The translations under genes were made by a program, and so were the position numbers. This document shows positions 26,173-34,240 of a stretch of DNA of 64,000 bases, piece after piece. The notes beneath the pieces are model-generated. The model was not told the origin of the DNA, did not search any database, and worked only from the letters and a program-made list of their open reading frames with translations. This DNA comes from Polyangiaceae bacterium (GTDB taxonomy: Bacteria; Myxococcota_A; Polyangia; Polyangiales; Polyangiaceae), in the NCBI GenBank assembly GCA_016712345.1, contig JADJRH010000002.1:558001-622000 (forward strand), read 5' to 3'. Every line of letters starts with the position of its first letter. Position 1 is the first letter of the stretch.

Positions 26173-26784
26173 CTACTTGCCGCGAAAATAAGGCGATCGC
26201 GTGGAGCTGGGGCCCGACGCGTCGCCTTCACCCACAATACCGCTCGCGGGTGGAACCGACGAAACCGGTTTGGATAAGTCGTGTTGAATGCGGCCTGTTC
26301 CGCTTGACGGTGGAACCGACGAAGTTGTGATCGATTTCTCAAAAACCGTAGGTTCGACAGGCCGAACAGCGGGAAAGGTTCCACTGGAGCCGCGCATCCG
26401 TTGAACGCCCTCTGTCATGTTGCGCATTCGCTGGGCATAGAGCAGCGCATCGGCGAAACGTTGCAGCGTGAGCGGCTTTCGCAACACTTGGCCAACCTGC
26501 CCGCAGCGCCTGTCGAGTTCGTAATTTTGAGGCGCCAAAAAAAGCGCGCGCACGCCCGGGGCCGCCATTCGCAACTTCACGAACACTTCAGCAGGGTGAG
26601 GGCCCGCAACGAGCGCATCGATCACCGCGATGGACGGCGGGCGGCGGGCCGCGATCCGAAGCGCCAAGTCCACCGAACTCGCCACATGGAGTTCCATTTC
26701 GGCCGCCGCGCCTTGGACGATTTCAAGCGTTGTCGCGTCTCGGTCGATCACCAAGATGGCTGGTTTTGTTTCGGTGTCGCCCAT
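26173..26784 (-). CDS. Receiver-like domain protein with Ser/Pro-rich tail
   Basis: A 203-residue protein. Residues 8-120 follow a CheY-like pattern: AILVIDRDATTLEIV (acidic pocket reduced to one DRD), PSIAVIDALVAG at the phosphoacceptor position (VIDA) and VLRKPLTLQRFADAL with the conserved Lys-Pro. The C-terminal 80 residues are low-complexity with repeated SSVPPSSG units and no output domain. A degenerate, possibly non-phosphorylated, receiver is inferred. Confidence 0.65.
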   Translation of the reverse strand: MGDTETKPAILVIDRDATTLEIVQGAAAEMELHVASSVDLALRIAARRPPSIAVIDALVAGPHPAEVFVKLRMAAPGVRALFLAPQNYELDRRCGQVGQVLRKPLTLQRFADALLYAQRMRNMTEGVQRMRGSSGTFPAVRPVEPTVFEKSITTSSVPPSSGTGRIQHDLSKPVSSVPPASGIVGEGDASGPSSTRSPYFRGK

Positions 26785-26971
26785 GCTGCGCGCGTCCTAA
26801 AGACAGTCCGGTGAACCGGTACGCTCCCTTGCTGGGGCACCAAAAACGATGATGTGAGTTCTGGATCGAGCCGAGCGTAGCGGGGGATTTGACAAACGTA
26901 CAACCAAATGGAGATCGCGGCTCGGGGGCGTGCGTCACGTGTGTACGCACTCGGCGCGGCGGCGCAAACTC

Positions 26972-27586
26972 CTACGACTCTTTCGGCGCAATCGATTTGC
27001 GGCCTTTTCCAACCAGAAACACTTCGTAACTTTGGCTGCGCGTGGCCTCCGGGCGGAGCACTCGAACCTCTTCGAACAGCGCTTTTGTGGCGTCTCGCGC
27101 TTTCACGAAGTCTTCGCTCATGAAGATCTTTCCCACGAAAGATCCACCCGGCTTTAGCTGCTTTTCGGCCACTTCGAGGGCACGCATGTAAAGCTCAAAA
27201 CTGCGGGCCTGATCGGCGAAGCGCGTGCCCGTCGTGGCAGGCGCCATGTCCGAAAGGACAACGTCGTAGGGGCCTTCACCCCCGACATCGTGCGTTGCGA
27301 GTGCCAACACATCGCCCACGATCGTTTTTACGTTGGGAGGCATCACGGTGGTGATCGCGCTCAGATCGATCGCGATCACCCGGCCTTTGGGGCCCACTCG
27401 TCCGGCGGCGTATTTGGACCACGAACCGGGAGCCGCGCCGAGATCGATCACGTGCTGGCCGGACCGGAGCAGTTGTGTACGCCTGTCGATTTCTTCGAGC
27501 TTGAAGACACTTCGCGCGGGAAAGCCCTGAGCCTTGGCCGCTTTGGTGAACGAATCGGCTTTTTTGTAGGGATTTTTGCCGGCCAT
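26972..27586 (-). CDS. rlmE: 23S rRNA (uridine-2-prime-O)-methyltransferase RlmE/FtsJ
   Basis: A 204-residue protein. It methylates U2552 in the A-loop of 23S rRNA in late 50S assembly. The K-D-K-E catalytic set is visible: Lys in ARSVFKLEEID, Asp in VVLSDMAPATTG, Lys in GGSFVGKIFMSEDF, Glu in SQSYEVFLVGKG. SAM motif I is VIDLGAAPGSWSKYA. Length and start (MAGKNPYKKADSF) fit the family. It lies just after rplC, an LSU protein gene, on the same strand, separated by 104 bases with an inverted repeat. Confidence 0.93.
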   Translation of the reverse strand: MAGKNPYKKADSFTKAAKAQGFPARSVFKLEEIDRRTQLLRSGQHVIDLGAAPGSWSKYAAGRVGPKGRVIAIDLSAITTVMPPNVKTIVGDVLALATHDVGGEGPYDVVLSDMAPATTGTRFADQARSFELYMRALEVAEKQLKPGGSFVGKIFMSEDFVKARDATKALFEEVRVLRPEATRSQSYEVFLVGKGRKSIAPKES

Positions 27587-27616
27587 TGGGCGAACGGTTA
27601 GGGGCGGGGCGCTTAG

Positions 27617-27662
27617 GTGTACACACGCTGCGAGGGTAGGGAAGACGTGCGTGTGTACACCG
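27617..27662. promoter_or_regulatory. Inverted repeat built from two GTGTACAC sites between rplC and rlmE
   Basis: GGTGTACACACGC at 27617-27629 and its perfect complement at 27650-27662 flank 20 bases. The 13-bp arms contain one GTGTACAC octamer each. It may be a transcript hairpin between the two genes or an operator. No T run follows on the minus strand. Confidence 0.5.
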
Positions 27663-27690
27663 GCTGTTCAGCGCACTGAAGCAGCGACGA

Positions 27691-28353
27691 CTACTTCTTC
27701 ACGCCGCCGTTTTTCTTCACAGCACCGCGGATAAGAACGATGCCGTTGCGGGGACCGGGTACGGCGCCCTCAATGAGAAGGAGGTGCTCGTCGGCCAGAA
27801 TTTTGCTGACCTTGAGGTTGTGGGCAGTCACCGTTTCAGCGCCGTAATGACCGGGCATTTTGAGACCGGGCAATGTGCGACCGGGCGTCATGTTGGTACC
27901 GATTGAACCGCCGTGACGGCGATATTCGTGTGTACCGTGTGTTTGCACGCCGCCTGCGAAGCTCCAACGGCGCACAACACCGGTGAAACCGCGACCGCGC
28001 GAGGTGCCCTGCGCATCGACAAATTGGCCTTCTGAAAAAATGTCGCCAAGGGGAAGAGCCTGGCCCACTTCAAACTTGGCAACCCATTCAGCCGTGCCGC
28101 GCAGCTCGCGAACAACGCGCTTGGGCGTTTGGTTGGCCTTTTTGAATGCGCCTGCCACCGCCTTATTGGTGTGCTTTTCTTTGCGCTCGCCGAGGCCCAC
28201 GATAAGCGCGCTGTAGCCGTCTTTTTCTTGTGTACGCTTGCCGACGACAACGCAGCCGCCTTGCACAACGGTGCAGCGCAGCACCTCACCCTTTTCGTCG
28301 AAGATCTGGGTCATGCCGATCTTCTTGCCCAAAATACCGGGGAATTTGTTCAC
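27691..28353 (-). CDS. rplC: 50S ribosomal protein L3
   Basis: About 220 residues. The universal L3 start GILGKKIGMTQIFDEKGEV is followed by the L3 signature region (VDAQGTSRGRGFTGVVRRW), the THGTHEYRRHGGSIG and TPGRTLPGLKMPGHYG loops that reach the peptidyl-transferase centre. Start taken as GTG 28353 (VNKFPGILGKK); the frame upstream to 28422 does not resemble L3. Shine-Dalgarno placement is poor for this GTG (AAGGAG lies 18 bases upstream), so the start is not certain. Normal neighbours of the S10 operon (rpsJ, rplD, rplW, rplB) are absent. Confidence 0.93.
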   Translation of the reverse strand: MNKFPGILGKKIGMTQIFDEKGEVLRCTVVQGGCVVVGKRTQEKDGYSALIVGLGERKEKHTNKAVAGAFKKANQTPKRVVRELRGTAEWVAKFEVGQALPLGDIFSEGQFVDAQGTSRGRGFTGVVRRWSFAGGVQTHGTHEYRRHGGSIGTNMTPGRTLPGLKMPGHYGAETVTAHNLKVSKILADEHLLLIEGAVPGPRNGIVLIRGAVKKNGGVKK

Positions 28354-28522
28354 GACGATGTTCCGAATCCGCTCCTTAATGTGACTTTTTTGAGCGCAAC
28401 ATGCGCGGTCCCGAGTGCGCATCCATCTGAGAGGTCGGTTTGGAGCGATAAACCGAGGCGAACAGGTCGCCGAGCGATTCGGGGGCGCGCACCCTACTCA
28501 ACTTTTTTTGAATTGCAAAGGT

Positions 28523-31500
28523 TCACTTCCAGCCGTCGTCGAAAAAGCCGCCTTCAAGCACCGCGCGTTTGTCCAGCAAAAGCTCCCCTCGCTGGGCTGT
28601 TATGCGCTGATCGTAGATCAAAAAGTCGGGCGCAAACTGGGGGAGATGGCGACTGTAAAGTGTACCTTTGAAACCCGATCCCGCGTGCACTACCACATAT
28701 TCGTTGGTGTCGCGCGGGTGAGGGTAGATAAACGATGTTCCAACGCTGTCACCCTCGTAGCGTTTTTCCCTAAAAATAAGGGCATTCGCTTCAAACTTGA
28801 CGGGTATGTTTTCGGCAAACATCGCTGTCACGCGGTTGGTTTTGGGACCGCCAATCAACACCAGACTGCGACCTGTCAGATCGGCATCGCTCACATCGCG
28901 ATCGGCTTTGATAGGAAAGCGCGCCGCCGACCAATGTTCGGCGGATGAAAAATATTCTGCGACCGTTCGATTTGTCTCGGTTTGAAGGGGATCCAGCGTT
29001 CCGTAAACAATGAGCTGCGGGTGCCTAAACACATCGTCGATGGGCCCGGACACGTTTTGCCGCTTCTTTCCCACGCGTGAAGGCTCTTCGGTGCTCACCG
29101 AAAATCCCTTTTCTCCGCGCGAAAAATAAAGAACTTTGGCTCCCTCGGGAGCGCTCAGATTTGTCCCGTCCACGGTCACATTGAGCTGCTTCGTAGTGCC
29201 CAACATCTCCGAATCGATCGCAAACATTTCCACGTTTCGTGTCGCGATCCGAAGGGTTTTTGAAGACCAATCCATCTGCGCGTCGATATCGGCAAAGCTG
29301 TCCGGCTGATCTGTTTTTTCAATCACCGTACCGGGCGCACCGGGCGAACGCGTCATGGCAATGAGCCTGACCCAGTGAGCTGTGTTGTATCGATACTCGC
29401 CCGTGACGAGCCGAACCCGCGCCGGCGGTGACGGCTTTTGCTTCTTTTTAAGCCACGCCACCATACGTCCGTCTTTGTAGGCGTAGTCCCAAACGTTGTG
29501 ACCCAGGTCGTCTTGCACGTCGAAAATTCGCGAATAGCCGAGCGATGTGTACCTATCGGCGATCACTTTTGAGCGGCCCGGCCCATCTTGCCCGCCGTGG
29601 ACAATGTGCATAGGAACATGCATGCCGTTGGCCGCGTAATTCCCCCAAAAACGACGCGCGATCATGGCGTCTTCCCACGGCGTGTGGGGCACATCTTTGA
29701 TGCTGTTATACGTGGTCAAATTCGGGTATCCGCAGAGCGGCGCCGCGGCCGAAAACACCGACGGATAATGGAGCGACAACGCAAAAGCGACCGTGCCTCC
29801 AAGCGAATATCCGGTGATCGAAACGCGCGCTGTGTCCACACGGTAGGCCGCTTTCATTTCTTCGATCACGCGCAGCACGTCGTGCTCACCCAAGTGTTTC
29901 GCACCCGATTTTCCATAACCCCACGGCGCGACCAAAATGGCTCCCTGGCTTGGAAATGAAGGCAGGTGGCGAGCCGAAAAATCGGGGTTTTCGTCTTCTT
30001 TTGTGGCCTCGCCGATCACCGCGCGCAGCGCGTGTTCACCGGCGTGTGTGAGCCCGTGAAAGCTTACAATCATTGGCAAAGGCGCGCCGTCGGGCTTGTG
30101 TTGTTTTGGGATAAACGCAACGTAGGGCTGAAGTTGCCCGTCGAGTTCTGAACGGTACGCGCGGTGCACAACTCCTATTCGATCGCGATAGGCGTCTTGT
30201 CCCCGCGCGAAAGAAGCTGCGAGTTCTTCCGCTGTTTCAAGGCGTTTTGTGATCCAACTTTCGTCGGGATGGCCATCTGCCACGGCGCGCGCGATCTCCT
30301 GCACATCCCGCGTAAACGAGTCGCGGCTTCCCAAGGGTACACTTTGCGGCAGCGACTCCAGCGCTTTCAACAGTTCGGCGACGCGCGGAAAAAGCTTCTT
30401 TCGATAGGCAATCGCAAACGAGCGCTCCACCTTCGGCCCGTCGCCGATCGCTATGCGTACACTTTGTTTTCCTCCCGACGAGGGGGCCACCCGCGTTTTG
30501 ATCTTGGCACCGCCCACACTCAACAAGTCGGCGCTTGTGAGCTGTCCTTGGGCCAATTCCTGAGATTTTTTACCGGCAAGCGTCACCTCGTACGTCAAGG
30601 TACGGGCGCTTCGGGTCGTGAGGCCCAATAACGAAACTCCAAATTCTACGTCGAGGCCGTCTTGTGTGACCGCGCGCGAAATGCCGATGTCGACGAGCGC
30701 AGAAAGTGTACACACGCTCTTGGGCGTGAGCGGCGCAATTCCCCACCGCTGCGAACTTTCCAGCGTTTCCCCTCGAAGTCGAACCCACGCGGACGGCGGG
30801 CCTTCGTCCGAACCTTCGAGGTCCACAAGAAGCATGTTGGGACCGGCAGCCAGTTCAATCGGCGCCACCTGTTCGTCGGCAAGCGCCTCAAAACCCTGGG
30901 TGCGCGCGACATCGATGAGGTTTGCCGCTTTGGAACCCGCAAGCCAAACCCGCATTTTTCCCGCGTTGCCCGCCAGCACCCAGGCTTTTTCGGCGCGCGC
31001 GCTCACGATCCAAAGCCCAAGCAGTTGATGCCCGCCGCCGCGTGGCTTCACATCCAGTCGACCCGACGGCGCGCAAAAAGCTTTGGAACCGCCATTTTTT
31101 GATTCATCCAGCAGGGCCTGCGGATTTTTGACGAAGCCGTTCACCTGCGCGCGATCAAACGGTCCAAACGAAGACCAGGCGTTGAGCCAGCCACGCCCGC
31201 CGATTTCGAGCACCTGCTCGCGGGGTACACTTCCTCCGCCCAGTGCTTCGGGCACTTGCAGCGGTGCACAGGCGCCTCCCAGACAAAGTGTACCTTGTGT
31301 ACACGTCACCTGCTGGGTGGTTCCATCGGCGTTTTGCGTTTCGCCGTGGTCGTCGTCGAGGCATCGCGATTGCGCGCTCGGCGCTGTTGCAGACGCGCTG
31401 GGGGCGGCTTGTGTCGGCTGTTCGGATGTGGTCGCCGAGGGCGAGCCCGCGGCACCTTGTGGAGCCGGATGCGAGCAGCAAACGCTTAAAAAAGCGGCCA

Positions 31501-31537
31501 GGAGCGCCGCAATGTACACACTTCGAAAACGTTCCAT
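28523..31537 (-). CDS. Large secreted alpha/beta-hydrolase lipoprotein (esterase/peptidase S9-like)
   Basis: A 1,004-residue protein with a lipoprotein-type signal (AAFLSVCCSHPAP). The N-terminal half is beta-rich with jelly-roll-like segments. The middle holds an alpha/beta-hydrolase: oxyanion region MIVSFHGLTHAGEHA, nucleophile elbow VSITGYSLGGTVAFALSLHY, and a late His in DDLGHNVWDYAY. This resembles prolyl-oligopeptidase-like and PHB-depolymerase-like esterases. The C-terminal third includes a second domain with LVLIGGPKTNRV, as in large family members that end with a nucleotide-like fold. Substrate not predictable. Confidence 0.75.
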   Translation of the reverse strand: MERFRSVYIAALLAAFLSVCCSHPAPQGAAGSPSATTSEQPTQAAPSASATAPSAQSRCLDDDHGETQNADGTTQQVTCTQGTLCLGGACAPLQVPEALGGGSVPREQVLEIGGRGWLNAWSSFGPFDRAQVNGFVKNPQALLDESKNGGSKAFCAPSGRLDVKPRGGGHQLLGLWIVSARAEKAWVLAGNAGKMRVWLAGSKAANLIDVARTQGFEALADEQVAPIELAAGPNMLLVDLEGSDEGPPSAWVRLRGETLESSQRWGIAPLTPKSVCTLSALVDIGISRAVTQDGLDVEFGVSLLGLTTRSARTLTYEVTLAGKKSQELAQGQLTSADLLSVGGAKIKTRVAPSSGGKQSVRIAIGDGPKVERSFAIAYRKKLFPRVAELLKALESLPQSVPLGSRDSFTRDVQEIARAVADGHPDESWITKRLETAEELAASFARGQDAYRDRIGVVHRAYRSELDGQLQPYVAFIPKQHKPDGAPLPMIVSFHGLTHAGEHALRAVIGEATKEDENPDFSARHLPSFPSQGAILVAPWGYGKSGAKHLGEHDVLRVIEEMKAAYRVDTARVSITGYSLGGTVAFALSLHYPSVFSAAAPLCGYPNLTTYNSIKDVPHTPWEDAMIARRFWGNYAANGMHVPMHIVHGGQDGPGRSKVIADRYTSLGYSRIFDVQDDLGHNVWDYAYKDGRMVAWLKKKQKPSPPARVRLVTGEYRYNTAHWVRLIAMTRSPGAPGTVIEKTDQPDSFADIDAQMDWSSKTLRIATRNVEMFAIDSEMLGTTKQLNVTVDGTNLSAPEGAKVLYFSRGEKGFSVSTEEPSRVGKKRQNVSGPIDDVFRHPQLIVYGTLDPLQTETNRTVAEYFSSAEHWSAARFPIKADRDVSDADLTGRSLVLIGGPKTNRVTAMFAENIPVKFEANALIFREKRYEGDSVGTSFIYPHPRDTNEYVVVHAGSGFKGTLYSRHLPQFAPDFLIYDQRITAQRGELLLDKRAVLEGGFFDDGWK

Positions 31538-31552
31538 TCGCCGGCGGTCAAA

Positions 31553-31810
31553 CTAGGGAACGCGCGTCACCAAACTGTCCACCGCGTGCACCGGGGCGAG
31601 ATCGCCTTTCATCAGGTGAGCGATGGCTGAGTACACAAGGCGCTGACTTTCAACCTTGTTTTTGCCTGCAAACACAGATGAAGTCACCTCGATGTTGAAG
31701 TGACCTCCGCCGCCGTTCACCACAACGGCGGCGTCGGGGATTTTTTCTAAGATCGATGTCTTGATCGCGTCCGGGATCGATCCGCTGAAGTCGGTAGGGT
31801 GGCTCGACAT
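31553..31810 (-). CDS. BolA family protein
   Basis: An 85-residue BolA-fold protein: VVVNGGGGHFNIEVTSSVFAG, then RLVYSAIAHLMKG, with the family VxxxGxHF loop. BolA proteins partner with CGFS monothiol glutaredoxins to bind and traffic [2Fe-2S] clusters. A CGFS glutaredoxin fusion lies one gene upstream (32525-33451), a link that supports this role. Its 5-prime end overlaps the reading frame of the cysteine-rich gene by 64 bases. Confidence 0.85.
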   Translation of the reverse strand: MSSHPTDFSGSIPDAIKTSILEKIPDAAVVVNGGGGHFNIEVTSSVFAGKNKVESQRLVYSAIAHLMKGDLAPVHAVDSLVTRVP

Positions 31811-32415
31811 GGCCGCTTATTACCACGTTTTCTGAGCGCCCCAATTCCGAATGCCAACGACAAGGCAACGACGCCCCACGCGTTTGTTTCGCTTGTGTCC
31901 ATGCGACAGCCGCAACCCCCGTCGGGGCTTTTGCCGATCGAGCCGCCGCCTCCACCCGATCCGCCGGCACTTGTTGTGGAGCCCGCGGTGCCGCCTGTTC
32001 CGCCGCCTCCCAATCCTCCCGATCCTCCTGTCCCTCCGCTGCCACCCACCGCGCCGGTGTTGTCAACGCAGTTGGGAACGGCCGCGCAATCGGCGCAAAT
32101 GCACCCTTCCGAAAACTCTTTGCACACGCCGTCGTTCACGCAGTTCGTTGGATCTGAACAAAAGCTGTTTAGGTCGCAGTCCGGGCAGGTGCACGCATCG
32201 GTATCGGATGTACACATGCCGTCGTCGACACAGCCGCCGCATTCGGGCGTTTTTCCGGCGCAGTCGTCGCAGGTGCACGTTTCGGTTTGGGAGCACACCT
32301 GATCGGCGATGCCCCCGTCGCACGAAGCTTCGTCGGCGAAGGCTGCGCCGGTGGTGAGCAACCCTGCAATGGTGAGTGAAATCGAAAAAGTGATTGTCCG
32401 AAACAGGGGCGGCAT
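31747..32415 (-). CDS. Cysteine-rich secreted protein A, MYXO-CTERM-like
   Basis: About 222 residues from ATG 32415 (MPPLFRTITFSIS); the longer frame overlaps the upstream gene. After a signal peptide ending GAAFADEA come about 18 cysteines in 90 residues, organised in three CxCxDC modules (CTCDDC, CTCPDC, CICADC). A Gly/Thr-rich linker leads to GGCGC and a hydrophobic segment plus Arg/Lys (AWGVVALSLAFGIGALRKRG), the MYXO-CTERM-type sorting tail. The frame then continues 20-odd residues into bolA, which is unusual for this tail; a late frameshift or a missed stop is possible. Paralogue of 33510-34118. Confidence 0.75.
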   Translation of the reverse strand: MPPLFRTITFSISLTIAGLLTTGAAFADEASCDGGIADQVCSQTETCTCDDCAGKTPECGGCVDDGMCTSDTDACTCPDCDLNSFCSDPTNCVNDGVCKEFSEGCICADCAAVPNCVDNTGAVGGSGGTGGSGGLGGGGTGGTAGSTTSAGGSGGGGGSIGKSPDGGCGCRMDTSETNAWGVVALSLAFGIGALRKRGNKRPCRATLPTSADRSRTRSRHRS

Positions 32416-32524
32416 GCCCAACTTTAACCAGACCAGACCTGAGGGAAGCGACAAGAAAATAGCGGCGCTTCTCACGATCGGAAGAGCCTTGCAAAGGTCG
32501 CGGCTGCTACCGCTTGATTCTGGA

Positions 32525-33451
32525 CTAATAGCGGGGAACGGAGGGGTCGACCTCTTGGGACCACGCGTCGATGCCGCCGACGAGGTTGTATACGTTTTTA
32601 AAACCCTGCGACAGAAAGTGCTCCGCAGCGGAACGACTGCGCATTCCATGGTGGCACTGAAAGACAAGCGGCGTGTCTTTGTTGAGCGACATCAGATATT
32701 CTTCGCCGGCCTTGTCCAGCAGTTTGGCGCCTTGAATACGGGCAATTTGGCGCTCACGCTCGGTTCGAACATCAAACAGTTCAAATGGCTTTTCTTGGTC
32801 GAGCCAGCTCTTCAGTTCTTTCACAGTGAGCGACTTTACCTTTGCCGGTTCGTACGGGCTTGTGAGCCGAAACCCTTCTCCTTCGGGCCCAACAACGAAG
32901 TCAATCACAAGACCTTCAGCCCGGCGGGCGGCCGCTCGGCTCATTGAAAGTGCCAGTCCATTGGAGGTCACTTCCACTTCGCCCTTCTCGACAGGTCCAA
33001 AATACAGGTTGTATTCAAAACGCGGGCCAATCTCCACGTGCAACTTGTCTTCACCGCCCATCGCGCCGGCATCTCGAAACGCTTTTGCCGCTGCATCGGT
33101 GATTGTGACATTCGGAAGCGCCGCCGCCTCTTCCGAAACGCCGAGCTTTTTCCCGAGTTCGCCCGAGGCGTGCATTTCGCGAACAATGTCGCTTCCCCCG
33201 AGAAACTCACCCCCAACGTAGAGCTGAGGGATCGTCGGCCACTGCGAAAACTCTTTAATTCCGTCTCGCACCTCGGGATCGCTGAGCACATTGACCGTTT
33301 CATACGCGGGCAAAAACTCGTCGAGAATTTGAACGACCGAAGCTGAAAAGCCGCAGGCGGGCGCGGAGCGCGTGCCCTTCATGAAGAGCACCACTTTGTT
33401 TTGAGTGATGAGTTGTTGGAATTGGTCTCGCAGGGCGTCGGAAAGGGGCAT
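32525..33451 (-). CDS. Monothiol glutaredoxin - IscA-like - rhodanese fusion
   Basis: A 308-residue three-domain protein. Residues 1-105 form a Grx4-type glutaredoxin with the cluster-binding CGFS motif (TRSAPACGFSAS) and the WPTIPQLYVGGEFLGGSD segment. Residues 110-205 follow the HesB/IscA fold (TITDAAAKAFRDAGAM, FEYNLYFGPVEKGEVEV) but contain no cysteine, so this module cannot hold a cluster in the usual way. Residues 210-308 are a rhodanese domain with the catalytic Cys in LVFQCHHGMRSRSAAEHF and the GGIDAWS end. Role in Fe-S cluster or persulfide trafficking is inferred. The bolA partner is one gene away. Confidence 0.9.
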   Translation of the reverse strand: MPLSDALRDQFQQLITQNKVVLFMKGTRSAPACGFSASVVQILDEFLPAYETVNVLSDPEVRDGIKEFSQWPTIPQLYVGGEFLGGSDIVREMHASGELGKKLGVSEEAAALPNVTITDAAAKAFRDAGAMGGEDKLHVEIGPRFEYNLYFGPVEKGEVEVTSNGLALSMSRAAARRAEGLVIDFVVGPEGEGFRLTSPYEPAKVKSLTVKELKSWLDQEKPFELFDVRTERERQIARIQGAKLLDKAGEEYLMSLNKDTPLVFQCHHGMRSRSAAEHFLSQGFKNVYNLVGGIDAWSQEVDPSVPRY

Positions 33452-33509
33452 AGGCCCCGTACGATAGATTCCGTCCGTCGCCGTTCAAGGCCTGAGTTGT
33501 TTAGCCAAC

Positions 33510-34118
33510 TCAATCAGAGCTTTTTGCAGCGCCCTCGCGTTTTGTTTTTCGCCTTCGAAACGCGACCAGTCCGAAGCCGATAAGCGCAAGCGCCGATCCA
33601 CCCGCGCTGTTTTCGAAGCCCGCGGCGACGCATCCACAATCGCCGCCCTTCACGGGATTCACCGTGCCACCCGTTCCGCCGCCGCCGGTGGCTCCGCCGC
33701 TGCCGCCGGCGGTTCCGCCGCTTCCGCCCGTACCGCCGGCACCACCTGTTCCCTGCGAGCAAGTGCCGTTGAAATCGCTGCAATTGGAAAGCGAAGCACA
33801 GTCCGCACAGCAACATCCCTCCAGGAAGAAGTTGCAGTCGCCGTCGTCGTCGCAGTTTTTCAGTTCAGGATCTGTGCAGGCCGGATCGGCCCAACAATCG
33901 CTGCACGTACACGCATCTTCAAGTGTACACATTGGCGGATTTTCAGGTGTACACTCGCCCGAACATGCGGCCAGACAATCGTCACAGGCGCAGTCGTCGT
34001 CGGGAGGTTCGCACTTGCCGTTGGGCATACCGCCCTTGCACACCGCAAATGCGTCGAGGCTGAACGTGGACAGCGCAAGGGACAGCGCCGTAAGAAATGC
34101 GAAGGAGGATGACTTCAT
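33510..34118 (-). CDS. Cysteine-rich secreted protein B, MYXO-CTERM-like
   Basis: About 202 residues from ATG 34118 (MKSSSFAFLTALS). Signal peptide, then about 20 cysteines with three CxCxDC modules (CACDDC, CTCSDC, CCCADC), a Gly-rich GGTGGSGGTAGGSGG linker, GGDCGC and the tail GGSALALIGFGLVAFRRRKTK. It is a clear paralogue of the protein at 31747-32415 and flanks the glutaredoxin fusion on the other side. The module spacing (about 27-34 residues) suggests repeated metal- or disulfide-stabilised units on the cell surface. Confidence 0.8.
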   Translation of the reverse strand: MKSSSFAFLTALSLALSTFSLDAFAVCKGGMPNGKCEPPDDDCACDDCLAACSGECTPENPPMCTLEDACTCSDCWADPACTDPELKNCDDDGDCNFFLEGCCCADCASLSNCSDFNGTCSQGTGGAGGTGGSGGTAGGSGGATGGGGTGGTVNPVKGGDCGCVAAGFENSAGGSALALIGFGLVAFRRRKTKREGAAKSSD

Positions 34119-34240
34119 AAACAGTCCGAACTCTTGAGCCAAACTCTCCTCTCGCAAAAGCCCGGTCGCCCGTCAACTTTACGAAGGCGCGCTGTTCGCT
34201 CCAACGACGGAAAACGCAATCGAGTAGCCTTCGGGCCGTG

